A stretch of DNA of 64,000 nt from Nocardia sp. SYP-A9097 (GTDB lineage Bacteria > Actinomycetota > Actinomycetes > Mycobacteriales > Mycobacteriaceae). Positions within the stretch are counted from its first letter, which is position 1. Every line of letters begins with the position of its first letter. The notes under the pieces were generated by a model that ran no database searches, was not told the DNA's origin, and saw nothing but the letters and a program-made list of their open reading frames with translations. The translations under genes were made by a program, and so were the position numbers. The stretch covers positions 248,001-312,000 of the forward strand of contig NZ_WJIC01000006.1 of assembly GCF_009649815.1 (NCBI RefSeq), given 5' to 3'. Positions 42,329-51,388 of this stretch are shown in pieces.

Positions 42329-42928
42329 TCAGCCGGTGAAGACACCGCTGACCATGGCGCGTATCGCATCGGTGATCAGTCGCGCGGACAGGCTCGGGTC
42401 GATGGCGCGCAGAATGCCAAGTCCCAAACCGAGACTCAATACGGCGGTGGCCGCGTCCGCGGCGGGCAACGGGAGTGTGATGCCGGTGGAATCGGCCAGC
42501 GCCTGCAGTCGCGCGCCGATGGTGCCGCGCACCACACCGAGATTGGAGACGAGCGCGGCCTGCAATTCCGGATCGTCCTTGGCGACAATCGCGAACTCGA
42601 ATTCCAACATGGTCCAGCCGACATCACCGAGCGTGCGCTCGGCCCAGCCCTGGAACAGTTCGAGCCGCTGTTCGAGGGTGCCCTCGCCTCCCAGGAGTTC
42701 GGTGGCCTCGGCGAATTTGGTCTCGTGAATCAGCTCGAGCACCTGTAGGCACAGCGCAGATTTGGTGCGGAAGTTCGAGTACACCGCGCCCTTGGAGTAC
42801 CCGGCCTCCTCTGCGACGCGCTCCAGGCTGGTCTTGGCGTACCCGTCGGTGAGGAACAGGTCGCGCGCGGTGGCCAGCAGATCGGTGCGGGTGCGGGCCT
42901 GGCTCTCGGTCCGGGTCAGTCGTGCCAT
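42329..42928 (-). CDS. TetR-family transcriptional regulator
   Basis: 199 residues. The DNA-binding domain reads TRTDLLATARDLFLTDGYAK, then LERVAEEAGYSKGAVYSNF. The C-terminal domain resembles the TetR_C groups with LELFQGWAERTLGDVGW and an FAIVAKDDPELQA segment. It is divergent from the patatin gene, with a 69-nt gap that contains an ATACC-CAC-GGTAT repeat (42959-42971), so patatin and the following SDR are its likely targets. Equivalent in position to tuberculosis Rv3295. Confidence 0.9.
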   Translation of the reverse strand: MARLTRTESQARTRTDLLATARDLFLTDGYAKTSLERVAEEAGYSKGAVYSNFRTKSALCLQVLELIHETKFAEATELLGGEGTLEQRLELFQGWAERTLGDVGWTMLEFEFAIVAKDDPELQAALVSNLGVVRGTIGARLQALADSTGITLPLPAADAATAVLSLGLGLGILRAIDPSLSARLITDAIRAMVSGVFTG

Positions 42929-42934
42929 GCGGCC

Positions 42935-42940
42935 ATTCTA
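42935..42940 (-). promoter_or_regulatory. -10 element of leaderless tetR promoter
   Basis: On the minus strand TAGAAT ends 6 nt before the ATG at 42928. Confidence 0.6.
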
Positions 42941-42958
42941 GGTACTCGAGGATTTGGG

Positions 42959-42971
42959 ATACCCACGGTAT
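42959..42971. promoter_or_regulatory. Small inverted repeat between tetR and the patatin gene
   Basis: ATACC-CAC-GGTAT is a perfect 5-bp-arm repeat in the 69-nt divergent region. It is a weak operator candidate for the TetR protein. Confidence 0.3.
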
Positions 42972-42996
42972 TTGAAAGCTGTTAGTGTTCGAGACT

Positions 42997-43956
42997 ATGA
43001 GTAACAGAAACGGGTCACAGAGGCGTGGCCTGGCCATCGGGTGCGGGGGGACCGTCGGGGCGGCCTGGATCGTCGCCGCACTGGCAGCCGCTCGTGACGT
43101 ACTGGATTGGGATCCGCGCGAGGCCGACGTCATGATCGGCACCTCCGCCGGAGCCGAGATGCTGACCATGCTCGGCAGCGGTATCGGTGTCGACGATCTG
43201 ATCGCCATGCAGCGCGGCACCTCCACCAACCCCATCCTCACCGCCCATATGCGTTGTGAGCCAGGCAGATTCCCGCCACTGCCGCGCCCGCGCCTGAACG
43301 CCCCCGGCCGCGCCGTACGAGAACTGTTGGCGCGCCCCGGAAATGGCCACGCCCTGCTCACCGCGGGCAGCGGCCTGCTCCCACAGGGCGGCGGCGATGC
43401 GAGCTGGTTGCAACGCCTCGCCGATCGACTGAACCCCGGCCGCGATTGGGTCGAGCATCCCGCCACCTGGCTGGTCGCCATGGACGATGCCACCGGTGAA
43501 CGCGTCGCCTTCGGCTCCCCATCCGCCCCGGACGCGAGTCTCGGTGCGGCACTGCGGGCTTCCTGGGGCGTCCCCGGCTGGTTCCCGGCCGTGCCGATCG
43601 CCGGCCGTACCTTCATCGACGGCGGCGCGGCCTCCACCGCCTCGGCCGATCTCCTCATTCCGGCCCGGTTGGACGAGGTCGTGGTGCTCGCTCCGATGGC
43701 CTCGACCGGCCGCATTCCCGCCACCGGTCCGGGCCACTTCCTGGAGCGTCAACTGCGAAATCGCATGAGCGAGAAGCTCGATGCCGAAATCGCCCTGCTG
43801 CGGGCCGCCGGCACCAAGGTGCTGCGCGTCGACGTCACCGCCGAAGACCTCGCCGTCATGGGCCCCAACTTCATGGACGGCCGCCGCCGCCTCGCCACCT
43901 TCGAACACAGCCTGATCAGCACCCGCAAGACCATCGAACAGGGAGATTTCGCATGA
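42997..43956 (+). CDS. Patatin-like phospholipase
   Basis: 319 residues from the ATG at 42997; a GTG at 42985 adds four residues. Patatins use a Ser-Asp dyad to hydrolyse acyl esters. The oxyanion-hole motif is GCGGTVGAAW, the nucleophile motif GTSAG and the Asp motif DGGAAS. The region following has the MGPNFMDGRRR segment. Its TGA overlaps the next gene's ATG (ATGA). It is under the divergent TetR gene. No signal peptide, so it probably acts in the cytoplasm or at the membrane. Confidence 0.88.
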   Translation: MSNRNGSQRRGLAIGCGGTVGAAWIVAALAAARDVLDWDPREADVMIGTSAGAEMLTMLGSGIGVDDLIAMQRGTSTNPILTAHMRCEPGRFPPLPRPRLNAPGRAVRELLARPGNGHALLTAGSGLLPQGGGDASWLQRLADRLNPGRDWVEHPATWLVAMDDATGERVAFGSPSAPDASLGAALRASWGVPGWFPAVPIAGRTFIDGGAASTASADLLIPARLDEVVVLAPMASTGRIPATGPGHFLERQLRNRMSEKLDAEIALLRAAGTKVLRVDVTAEDLAVMGPNFMDGRRRLATFEHSLISTRKTIEQGDFA

Positions 43957-44804
43957 GCATCCTCGGAAAGAACTATCCGGCAATCGATCTCGCCGGAGCG
44001 CGGGTACTGATCACCGGTGCGGGCCGCGGCATCGGCCAGTGCACGGCCGAGCTGTTCGCGAGCAAGGGCGCGGAGATCGCCATCGCCGACGTGGACACCG
44101 TCGCCGCGCAGACCGCCGCTACGGCCTTGGGCGCCGAGGCATTCGAACTGGATGTGCGCAATCGCGCACAGTGGGACAAGGTCGTCGCCGACTTCGGCCG
44201 CATCGACATCCTGGTCAACAATGCCGGTGTCATGCCCGCCGGAGCCTTCCTGGACGAGCCGGACGCGGTCGGCCACACCACCATCGACGTGAACGTCTGG
44301 GGCCTCATCCACGGTATGCGCGCCGTCGCCCCCGGCATGGTCGACCGCGGCAAAGGACACATCGTGAATGTGGCCTCCCTGGCCGGGAAGATCCCGATCG
44401 CGGGCCTGGCGGTCTACAACGCCAGCAAGTTCGCCGCCGTAGGGCTCTCCGCCGCAACACGTTTGGAGTTCGAACCGTACGGGGTCAGCGTCAGCACGAT
44501 CATGCCGTCAGCGGTCCGCACCCGGCTCTCCTCCGGCCTGGCGCTCGGCGCGGGCATGCCCACCGTCGACCCGGAGGACGTGGCAGCGGCCATCGTCCAT
44601 ACCGTCCGCACCCGCAAGGCCGAGGTCGCCGTCCCGAACTACCTCGGCCCCATCGACGTGGCCCTGGCCGCCGCCCCGGAATCGGCTGTCCGCCTGGTCC
44701 GCCGCATGTTCAATGGCGACCGCGCCCTGCACCCGGCGGATGAATCCACCCGGGCCGCATACGAAGCACAGATCCGCGCGATCGCCTCCGAAGATCAGAA
44801 CTGA
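43953..44804 (+). CDS. Short-chain dehydrogenase/reductase
   Basis: 283 residues. Rossmann motif TGAGRGIG, then DVDTVAAQTA, the NNAG motif in ILVNNAGVM, the catalytic Ser in VNVASLAG and YNASK (Tyr and Lys). The C-terminal 40 residues extend beyond the standard SDR. It overlaps the patatin gene by 4 nt and is therefore translated with it. The substrate is unknown, and lipid-derived ketones or alcohols are possible given the partner. Convergent with pcd with one nucleotide between stops. Confidence 0.9.
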   Translation: MSILGKNYPAIDLAGARVLITGAGRGIGQCTAELFASKGAEIAIADVDTVAAQTAATALGAEAFELDVRNRAQWDKVVADFGRIDILVNNAGVMPAGAFLDEPDAVGHTTIDVNVWGLIHGMRAVAPGMVDRGKGHIVNVASLAGKIPIAGLAVYNASKFAAVGLSAATRLEFEPYGVSVSTIMPSAVRTRLSSGLALGAGMPTVDPEDVAAAIVHTVRTRKAEVAVPNYLGPIDVALAAAPESAVRLVRRMFNGDRALHPADESTRAAYEAQIRAIASEDQN

Positions 44805-44805
44805 G

Positions 44806-46335
44806 TTATTCGAACCGGATGCCTTGAGCGAGAGGCAGTTCGGTGGAGTAGTTGACGGTGTTGGTCGCGCGGCGCATGTAGGACTTCCAGGAGTCCGAGC
44901 CGGATTCCCGGCCACCACCGGTCTGCTTCTCACCGCCGAACGCGCCGCCGATCTCCGCACCCGAGGTACCGATATTCACATTGGCGATACCACAGTCGGA
45001 TCCGTCGGCGGCCAGGAAGCGTTCGGCCTCATGCTGGTTCCGGGTGAAGATCGACGACGAAAGCCCCTGTGGCACACCATTGTGCAGCTCGATGGCGGTG
45101 TCCAGGTCGTGATAGGTGAGCACGTAGAGGATGGGTGCGAAGGTCTCCTCGCGCACCACCTCCGTCTGCGCGGGCATCCGGACGATCGCGGGCCGAACGT
45201 AGAACGCGTCATCGCCGAAGCCGTCGACTCGTTCACCGCCGCAGATCAATTCACCACCGTCGGCCTGCGCCCGCGCCAGCGCGTCCTGCATGGCGGTGTA
45301 CGACCGGCCATTGATCAGCGGCCCGACCAAAACCCCGTCCTCGAGCGGATTGCCCACGCGCAGTTGCCGATACGCCGACGAGATGCGATCCAACAGTGGC
45401 CCGACCACATCCGCGTGCACAATGAGCCGCCGCAGAGTGGTGCACCGCTGCCCGGCCGTCCCCGCCGCCGAGAAGACGATCCCGCGTGCCGCCAGATCCA
45501 GATCCGCCGAAGGTGTCACCACCGCACCGTTATTGCCGCCCAGCTCCAGCAGGCAGCGCCCGAACCGCGCGGCCACCCGCGGGGCCACGATCCGCCCCAT
45601 GCGTACCGATCCGGTCGCACTGACCAGGGCCACCCGTGGATCGTCGACCAGCTGTGCACCCACCTCTCCGGTGCCCTGAATCAACTGGTGCACTTCGGGA
45701 TTCGCGCCCACCTCGATCGCCGCCCGCTGGATCAGCGAGTGACACGCGAGCGCGGTCAGCGGCGTCATCTCGGACGGTTTCCACACCACCGTGTCCCCGC
45801 ACACCAGCGCGAGCGCGGTATTCCACGCCCACACCGCGACCGGGAAGTTGAAGGCCGAGATCACCCCGACCACACCGAGTGGATGCCAGGTCTCCAGCAA
45901 CCGGTGCCCGGGCCGCTCGGAAGGCATGGTGTGCCCGTACAACTGCCGCGAGAGCCCGATGGCGAACTCGCAGATGTCGATCATCTCCTGGACCTCGCCG
46001 CGCGCCTCGGCCCCGATCTTCCCGGCCTCCAAGGTGACCAGTTCGCCCAGTTCGTCCTGATGCTCGACCAGCAGTCGCGCCAGTCGCCGCACCACGGCGG
46101 CGCGCTGCGGCGCGGGCACGGTCCGCCAATCCTGAAATGCGGTGGCGGCGCTCTCGATGGCGGCATCCACCTCACCGGCCGAGCTGGGCCGCAGGGTGAG
46201 TAGTTCGCCGCCGGTAATCGGCGTGCGCGCCGAGAGTTCGCCGGGTTCGGGCGCTTTCGCGCCGAGCGCGCGCAGTAGCGCCTCGGTGCGGGCACGCGGT
46301 TCGCGGGTAAAATCTTCGCTAATTGCGGGGATCAT
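44806..46335 (-). CDS. pcd: L-piperidine-6-carboxylate dehydrogenase (aldehyde dehydrogenase family)
   Basis: 509 residues. It oxidises piperideine-6-carboxylate (cyclised 2-aminoadipate semialdehyde) to 2-aminoadipate with NAD. Motifs: NFPVAVWAWNTALALVCGD and VVWKPSEMTPLTAL for NAD, the catalytic Glu in CLLELGGNNGAV and the catalytic Cys in AAGTAGQRCTTLRR. A GGAG site lies 7 nt before the ATG. It sits next to lrpA and lat, as in tuberculosis Rv3293, and shares the pathway with lat. It is one nucleotide from the end of the SDR gene. Confidence 0.93.
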   Translation of the reverse strand: MIPAISEDFTREPRARTEALLRALGAKAPEPGELSARTPITGGELLTLRPSSAGEVDAAIESAATAFQDWRTVPAPQRAAVVRRLARLLVEHQDELGELVTLEAGKIGAEARGEVQEMIDICEFAIGLSRQLYGHTMPSERPGHRLLETWHPLGVVGVISAFNFPVAVWAWNTALALVCGDTVVWKPSEMTPLTALACHSLIQRAAIEVGANPEVHQLIQGTGEVGAQLVDDPRVALVSATGSVRMGRIVAPRVAARFGRCLLELGGNNGAVVTPSADLDLAARGIVFSAAGTAGQRCTTLRRLIVHADVVGPLLDRISSAYRQLRVGNPLEDGVLVGPLINGRSYTAMQDALARAQADGGELICGGERVDGFGDDAFYVRPAIVRMPAQTEVVREETFAPILYVLTYHDLDTAIELHNGVPQGLSSSIFTRNQHEAERFLAADGSDCGIANVNIGTSGAEIGGAFGGEKQTGGGRESGSDSWKSYMRRATNTVNYSTELPLAQGIRFE

Positions 46336-46381
46336 CGGCAGCTCCAGTATGGGTTCCGGCCACGAGTTCGGTTCGCTGAGT

Positions 46382-46387
46382 TAGCCT
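46382..46387 (+). promoter_or_regulatory. -10 element of leaderless lrpA promoter
   Basis: TAGCCT ends 6 nt before the ATG at 46394 in the 58-nt gap shared with pcd. Confidence 0.6.
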
Positions 46388-46393
46388 TCGCTG

Positions 46394-46846
46394 ATGGCGG
46401 ATACACCGGCGAAACCACAACTCGACGACATCGATCGATTGCTGATCCGTGAGCTGATTGCCGATGGTCGCGCCACACTCTCCAATCTTGCCGAGAAGGC
46501 GAACCTTTCGGTGTCAGCGGTGCAGTCGCGTGTCCGGCGGCTGGAGGCGCGCGGAGTGATCCGTGGCTATACGGCGAATGTCGATCCGGAGGCGCTGGGG
46601 CAGATGCTGTCGGCATTTGTCGCCATCACTCCTCTCGATCCGTCGCAGCCCGATGACGCACCCGCACTGCTGCAGCACATTCCGGGCATCGAAGCCTGCC
46701 ATTCGGTGGCCGGCGACGAGAGCTACATGCTGCTGGTGCGCGTGGCATCGCCGAGGCATCTGGAGCAGTTGCTGCAGGAGATTCGCGCGACGGCCAACGT
46801 ACGGACTCGAAGCACCATCATTCTGCAGACATTCTATGACAAATAG
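46394..46846 (+). CDS. lrpA: Lrp/AsnC-family regulator
   Basis: 150 residues. N-terminal helix-turn-helix with DDIDRLLIRELIADGRATLS, then VSAVQSRVRRLEARGVIRGY. The C-terminal RAM domain carries VAGDESYMLLVRVASPRHLE with the GDE(S/D)Y amino-acid-binding motif. It is divergent from pcd and directly upstream of lat, so it very likely controls lysine degradation. The tuberculosis counterpart Rv3291c is a nutrient-responsive Lrp. Confidence 0.93.
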   Translation: MADTPAKPQLDDIDRLLIRELIADGRATLSNLAEKANLSVSAVQSRVRRLEARGVIRGYTANVDPEALGQMLSAFVAITPLDPSQPDDAPALLQHIPGIEACHSVAGDESYMLLVRVASPRHLEQLLQEIRATANVRTRSTIILQTFYDK

Positions 46847-46854
46847 ACATCCTT

Positions 46855-46904
46855 CGTAATTACTTCGAAATTTACGGGCAGAACAGTAAAGATTCCCTTA
46901 CGCT
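46855..46904. promoter_or_regulatory. Lrp-type sites and leaderless -10 in the lrpA-lat gap
   Basis: CGTAA (46855-46859) and TTACG (46872-46876) form a repeat around a TTCGAA centre, and a second GTAA...TTAC pair follows (46887-46901). TACGCT (46899-46904) ends 6 nt before the GTG of lat. Lrp is the likely ligand. Confidence 0.5.
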
Positions 46905-46910
46905 GGGGGG

Positions 46911-48266
46911 GTGACCCTAGACTTCGATCGGCTTGGGGCGGTTGCCGAAACCCTGGAATATCGCAGTGATCCGGTCACCCCCGCCCGGGTGCACGAGATC
47001 CTTTCCGCGAACATCCTCACCGACGGCTTCGACCTGGTTCTGGATCTGCGCGCATCGTGCGGTCGCAGGCTGGTCGACGCGCGCGACGGCACCGCATACC
47101 TGGATATGTTCGGCTTCTTCGCCTCCTCGGCGCTGGGCATGAACCATCCGGCGCTGGTCGGCAACCCCCGCTTCCTGGCCGAGCTCGCGGCCGCGGCCCT
47201 CAACAAGCCCAGCAACTCCGACGTGTACACCGTCGAAATGGCAAGGTTCGTAGCCACTTTCGCGCGTGTGCTCGGCGATCCCCGGCTACCGCACCTGTTC
47301 TTCATCGACGGCGGCGGGCTCGCGGTCGAGAACGCCCTCAAGGCCGCCTTCGACTGGAAGTCCCGGCACAATGAAATGCACGGGCGCGCACCGGAACTCG
47401 GCACCAAGGTGCTGCATCTGACGGGCGCGTTCCACGGGCGCACCGGGTACACGCTCTCGCTCACCAATACCGATCCGGTCAAGACCGCCCGCTTCCCCAA
47501 GTTCGACTGGCCGCGCATCGACACCCCGTACCTGGGTGACGAGCACCCCGATATCGAGGCCGCCGAACGACACGCCCTCGACCAGGCCGCTCGCGCCTTC
47601 GCCGAAAACCCGCACGACATAGCGTGTTTCATTGCCGAACCCATTCAGGGCGAGGGCGGCGACCGGCATCTGCGACCGGAATTCCTTCGGGCCGTACAGG
47701 AGCTGTGCCACGCCAATGACGCGCTGTTCATCCTCGACGAGGTGCAGACCGGCGTCGGCATGACCGGCAGCCTGTGGGCGTATCGGCAACTCGGCCTCGA
47801 ACCCGATGTGGTGGCCTTCGGTAAGAAGACTCAGGTCTGCGGAATCATGGCGGGCGGTCGCATCGACGAGGTGCCGGACAATGTGTTCCACGTCAGCTCC
47901 CGGCTCAACTCCACCTGGGGTGGCAATCTCGCCGATATGGTGCGGGCGTGCCGGATTCTCGAGGTGATCGAGCAGGAGCGCCTGGCAGGCCGCGCGCAAG
48001 AGCTCGGCGCGCACCTATTACGACGTTTGACTGAATTGTCCGAAGCTCATGCCGAAGTCATCGAACCACGCGGCCGCGGACTCATGTGCGCCATCACACT
48101 GAAGACGGCGCAATTGCGCGACGAGGTTGTCACCCGGCTCCGCGAGGAAGAGCACGTGCTGATTCTCGGCACGGGCGCGCGCGGCATCCGCTTCCGGCCA
48201 CCACTCACGGTCACCCGCGCCGAACTCGACGAGGCCGTCGACGCACTGGATCGCGTATTGGGCTGA
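46911..48266 (+). CDS. lat: L-lysine 6-aminotransferase
   Basis: 451 residues from the GTG at 46911. A PLP enzyme that moves the epsilon-amino group of lysine to 2-oxoglutarate, giving 2-aminoadipate semialdehyde. Motifs: YLDMFGFFASSALGMNHP, LFFIDGGGLAVENALKAAFD, FHGRTGYTLSLTN, FILDEVQTGVGMTG and the Schiff-base lysine in VVAFGKKTQVCGIMAGG, as in tuberculosis Lat (Rv3290c). Its product is used by Pcd, encoded 600 nt upstream on the other strand. A GC hairpin follows the stop. Confidence 0.95.
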   Translation: MTLDFDRLGAVAETLEYRSDPVTPARVHEILSANILTDGFDLVLDLRASCGRRLVDARDGTAYLDMFGFFASSALGMNHPALVGNPRFLAELAAAALNKPSNSDVYTVEMARFVATFARVLGDPRLPHLFFIDGGGLAVENALKAAFDWKSRHNEMHGRAPELGTKVLHLTGAFHGRTGYTLSLTNTDPVKTARFPKFDWPRIDTPYLGDEHPDIEAAERHALDQAARAFAENPHDIACFIAEPIQGEGGDRHLRPEFLRAVQELCHANDALFILDEVQTGVGMTGSLWAYRQLGLEPDVVAFGKKTQVCGIMAGGRIDEVPDNVFHVSSRLNSTWGGNLADMVRACRILEVIEQERLAGRAQELGAHLLRRLTELSEAHAEVIEPRGRGLMCAITLKTAQLRDEVVTRLREEEHVLILGTGARGIRFRPPLTVTRAELDEAVDALDRVLG

Positions 48267-48286
48267 GTAGTGAGGCATCCCGGCGC

Positions 48287-48305
48287 GGGCGGCTCCGAGC
48301 CGCCC
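48287..48305 (+). terminator. Short GC-rich hairpin behind lat
   Basis: GGGCGGCT and AGCCGCCC form an 8-bp stem around CCG, 20 nt after the lat stop; no T-run. Confidence 0.5.
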
Positions 48306-48471
48306 CTCGGGGTGCGGCGCGGACCACCCTCGAGGCTCGATATTTTCCCGGCGAGCGGGCCGTCTCGCATCCCGAAAACAATGCTCGACCTGCGGGTTTT
48401 TACTGGCGAGCAGTCAATAACCGTACTCACGAGTAGCCCCCGCGGTATTACCAGGGCGCACTGGTACTGGT

Positions 48472-48477
48472 TACACT
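48472..48477 (+). promoter_or_regulatory. -10 element of leaderless accD5 promoter
   Basis: TACACT ends 7 nt before the ATG at 48485. The 200-nt upstream region is otherwise unremarkable. Confidence 0.55.
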
Positions 48478-48484
48478 CCCGGGC

Positions 48485-50125
48485 ATGACGAGTGTCCAGC
48501 AGCAGCCTTCGCCGGGGTCGGCGGGCGCCCCCGATATCCACACCACCGCCGGCAAGCTGGCTGACCTGCGTAACAGGCTGGAAGAGGCCCAGCACCCGAT
48601 GGGTGAGGCCGCGGTCGACAAGGTTCACGCCAAGGGCAAGATGACCGCGCGCGAGCGCATCCTCGCCCTGCTGGACGAGGGCTCGTTCGTGGAACTCGAC
48701 GCGCTCGCCCGGCACCGCAGTGTGAATTTCGGCCTGGAGAACCAGCGTCCGCTCGGCGACGGCGTGGTGACCGGTTACGGCACCATCGACGGCCGCGACG
48801 TCTGCATCTTCTCCCAGGACGTCACCGTCTTCGGTGGCTCGCTCGGCGAGGTCTACGGCGAGAAGATCGTCAAGGTCATGGATCTGGCGCTCAAGACCGG
48901 CCGCCCGCTGGTCGGCATCAACGAGGGCGCGGGCGCGCGTATCCAGGAAGGCGTTGTCTCCCTGGGCCTTTACGGTGAGATCTTCCACCGCAATATCCAG
49001 GCTTCCGGCGTGATCCCGCAGATCTCGCTCATCATGGGCCCGGCCGCGGGTGGACACGTCTACTCGCCCGCCCTCACCGACTTCGTCGTCATGGTCGATC
49101 AGACCTCGCAGATGTTCGTCACCGGCCCGGACGTGATCAAGACCGTCACCGGTGAAGAGGTCACCATGGAGGAGCTGGGCGGCGCCCACACCCACATGGT
49201 CAAGTCCGGTGTCGCGCACTACGTCGCCTCCGGCGAGCAGGACGCCCTGGACTACGTCAAGGACCTGCTGGGCTACCTGCCGAGCAACAACCGCGCCGAG
49301 GCCCCGCGCCTGCCGGCCTCCGATCCGATCGACGGCGCGATCGAGGAGAACCTCACCGAGGACGACCTCGCGCTGGACACCATCATCCCGGATTCGCCGA
49401 ACCAGCCGTACGACATGCACGAGGTCATCAAGGCCCTGGTCGACGACGACGAATTCCTCGAGGTGCAGGCCGAGCGCGCGATGAACATCATCGTCGGCTT
49501 CGCCCGTATCGACGGCCGTAGTGTCGGCTTCGTGGCGAACCAGCCCTCGCAGTTCGCGGGCTGCCTGGATATCGATGCCTCGGAGAAGGCCGCGCGCTTC
49601 GTGCGCACCTGCGACGCTTTCAATATCCCGATCATCACCCTGGTCGACGTTCCCGGCTTCCTGCCGGGTACCGGCCAGGAGTTCAACGGCATCATCCGCC
49701 GTGGCGCGAAGCTGCTCTACGCCTACGGTGAGGCCACTGTGGGCAAGATCACAATCATCACCCGTAAGGCGTACGGCGGCGCGTATGACGTCATGGGTTC
49801 CAAGCACATGGGTGCCGATGTGAACCTGGCGTGGCCGACCGCTCAGATCGCGGTCATGGGTGCCTCGGGCGCGGTCGGATTCGTCTACCGCAAGCAGCTC
49901 AAGGATGCCGCGGCCGAGGGCGCCGATGTCGACGCGCTGCGCCTGGAGCTCCAGAACGAGTACGAGGACACGCTGGTCAACCCGTACGTGGCCGCCGAGC
50001 GCGGTTATGTCGACGCGGTCATCCCGCCCTCGCACACCCGCGGCCAGATCGTCTCGGCGCTGCGCCTGCTGGAGCGCAAGATGGTGACCCTGCCGCCGAA
50101 GAAGCACGGCAACATTCCGCTCTGA
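48485..50125 (+). CDS. accD5: Propionyl-CoA carboxylase beta subunit (AccD5)
   Basis: 546 residues, the usual size for the carboxyltransferase that moves CO2 from biotin to propionyl-CoA or longer acyl-CoA. Motifs: [53 protein letters not shown], the oxyanion loop [29 protein letters not shown] and [14 protein letters not shown]. It acts with AccA3 and AccE5, both nearby, to make methylmalonyl-CoA for methyl-branched lipids. The start is supported by a leaderless -10. Confidence 0.96.
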   Translation: MTSVQQQPSPGSAGAPDIHTTAGKLADLRNRLEEAQHPMGEAAVDKVHAKGKMTARERILALLDEGSFVELDALARHRSVNFGLENQRPLGDGVVTGYGTIDGRDVCIFSQDVTVFGGSLGEVYGEKIVKVMDLALKTGRPLVGINEGAGARIQEGVVSLGLYGEIFHRNIQASGVIPQISLIMGPAAGGHVYSPALTDFVVMVDQTSQMFVTGPDVIKTVTGEEVTMEELGGAHTHMVKSGVAHYVASGEQDALDYVKDLLGYLPSNNRAEAPRLPASDPIDGAIEENLTEDDLALDTIIPDSPNQPYDMHEVIKALVDDDEFLEVQAERAMNIIVGFARIDGRSVGFVANQPSQFAGCLDIDASEKAARFVRTCDAFNIPIITLVDVPGFLPGTGQEFNGIIRRGAKLLYAYGEATVGKITIITRKAYGGAYDVMGSKHMGADVNLAWPTAQIAVMGASGAVGFVYRKQLKDAAAEGADVDALRLELQNEYEDTLVNPYVAAERGYVDAVIPPSHTRGQIVSALRLLERKMVTLPPKKHGNIPL

Positions 50126-50143
50126 TTCGACGATAAGTGCGGC

Positions 50144-50217
50144 ATGGGGCGCACACTGAGCTTGGGACACCGGTACCACTTGTGCCGTAGTTCTCATACC
50201 GCGCAGGAACGCCCCAT
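50144..50217 (+). other. Structured intergenic region between accD5 and accE5
   Basis: The 218-nt gap (50126-50343) holds no gene. ATGGGGCG (50144-50151) and CGCCCCAT (50210-50217) could pair across about 58 nt in the mRNA. Whether this ends, attenuates or stabilises the accD5 transcript is unknown. Confidence 0.3.
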
Positions 50218-50343
50218 CCGAGCAAAGATGGTAGGAACGGGCCCTCGAAGCCGGGGGTCGCACATTACCGTTTGCGGTTTCGAACCCATATTCCGCGAAC
50301 AGCCGCGCCACCCGCGCGGCAATTGGACAGGAGGACTGGCGCT

Positions 50344-50664
50344 GTGACGACCATGGCTGACGAAGAAGTACTGAGCGCCGCCGAACTGGATCTAGCCGTC
50401 GATGAATTGACGGAAACGGTCGAAACGGCTGCAGCCGAGACTGAACCGTCGAATACGGGTCCACTCATCCAGGTCTTGAAGGGCAACCCCAGCGATCTCG
50501 AGCTGGCCGCCCTGGTCGCGGTATTCGCCGCCGCCGCGAGCGCCTCGGGTGCCGCGGCCGACAATGGCCCGGCCGATATGTGGGGTCGCCCCACCCTGCT
50601 GCACCGCGGCACTTCGCCGTTCTCGCCGTACGCCTTCCCGGCGCTGTCGCACCTGCGCGCCTGA
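50344..50664 (+). CDS. accE5: Acyl-CoA carboxylase epsilon subunit (AccE5)
   Basis: 106 residues from the GTG at 50344, with GGAGG about 9 nt upstream; MADEEV at 50353 is an alternative. The N-terminus is acidic and poorly conserved. The C-terminal PLIQVLKGNPSDLELAALVA and the WGRPTLLHRGTSPFSPYAFP end are typical of epsilon subunits that stimulate AccA3-AccD5. It lies between accD5 and maf in the order of tuberculosis Rv3280-Rv3282. Confidence 0.9.
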   Translation: MTTMADEEVLSAAELDLAVDELTETVETAAAETEPSNTGPLIQVLKGNPSDLELAALVAVFAAAASASGAAADNGPADMWGRPTLLHRGTSPFSPYAFPALSHLRA

Positions 50665-50731
50665 TCCCTCCCGGCCTGCGGCCCGACCCGGAGTGGCCGG
50701 TCACAGCGCGGAGGCGGTAGCTTCAGCGGCT

Positions 50732-51388
50732 GTGACCACCTTCGTGCTGGCATCCCAGTCTCCGGCCCGGCTCGGCGTGCTCCGCAATGCGGGCGTCGAA
50801 CCGGTGGTCCGGGTATCCAATGTGGACGAGGACGCGGTGGCCGCCGCGCTGCCCGTCGGAACGACACCCGAACAAGTGGTGATCGAACTGGCCCGGGCCA
50901 AGGCGCGCGATATCGCCGCCGTGATCGCCGCGCAAGCCGATTCCGGTACCGGCGAATTCACCGATTCCGTTGTGGTGGGCTGTGATTCGATGCTGCTCGT
51001 GGACGGGCGGCTGCAGGGCAAACCCCTCACCCCCGAGGTCGCGAAGGCGCGCTGGGCCGAAATGGCCGGGCGCAGCGCCGATCTGCTCACCGGACACAGT
51101 GTGCTGCGCGTGCGTAATGGCGTGGTCGTCGGCGAGGCGGCCGATTGCAGCTCCACCACAGTGCATTTCGCCAAACCCGAGCCCGATGAGCTGGACGCCT
51201 ATATCGCGACCGGTGAGCCGCTACAGGTGGCCGGATCTTTCACCCTGGACGGTATGGGCGGCTGGTTCGTGGACCGCATCGAGGGTGATCCCTCCAGCGT
51301 GATCGGTATCGGTCTACCGCTGGTTCGTAGACTGCTTGCCCAGGTGGGTGTCGGGGCTACGCAGCTGTGGAGCGACCCGGCCCGCTGA
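50732..51388 (+). CDS. maf: Maf-family nucleotide pyrophosphatase
   Basis: 218 residues from the GTG at 50732; a TAGCTT 8 nt upstream is only a weak -10. The family hydrolyses non-canonical or standard nucleoside triphosphates. Motifs: VLASQSPARLGVLRNAGV (substrate loop), VVVGCDSMLLVDGRLQGKP with the catalytic Asp, and TGHSVLRVRNG. The C-terminal part is DGMGGWFVDRIEGDPSSVIG. Its last 75 nt overlap the 3' end of the convergent SufR-like gene, though both reading frames are normal length. Confidence 0.92.
   Translation: MTTFVLASQSPARLGVLRNAGVEPVVRVSNVDEDAVAAALPVGTTPEQVVIELARAKARDIAAVIAAQADSGTGEFTDSVVVGCDSMLLVDGRLQGKPLTPEVAKARWAEMAGRSADLLTGHSVLRVRNGVVVGEAADCSSTTVHFAKPEPDELDAYIATGEPLQVAGSFTLDGMGGWFVDRIEGDPSSVIGIGLPLVRRLLAQVGVGATQLWSDPAR

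Noticed and set aside
50710..50731. TAGCTT as a leaderless -10 for maf
   Set aside because: It is 8 nt from the GTG, outside the 6-7 nt range found for the other genes.
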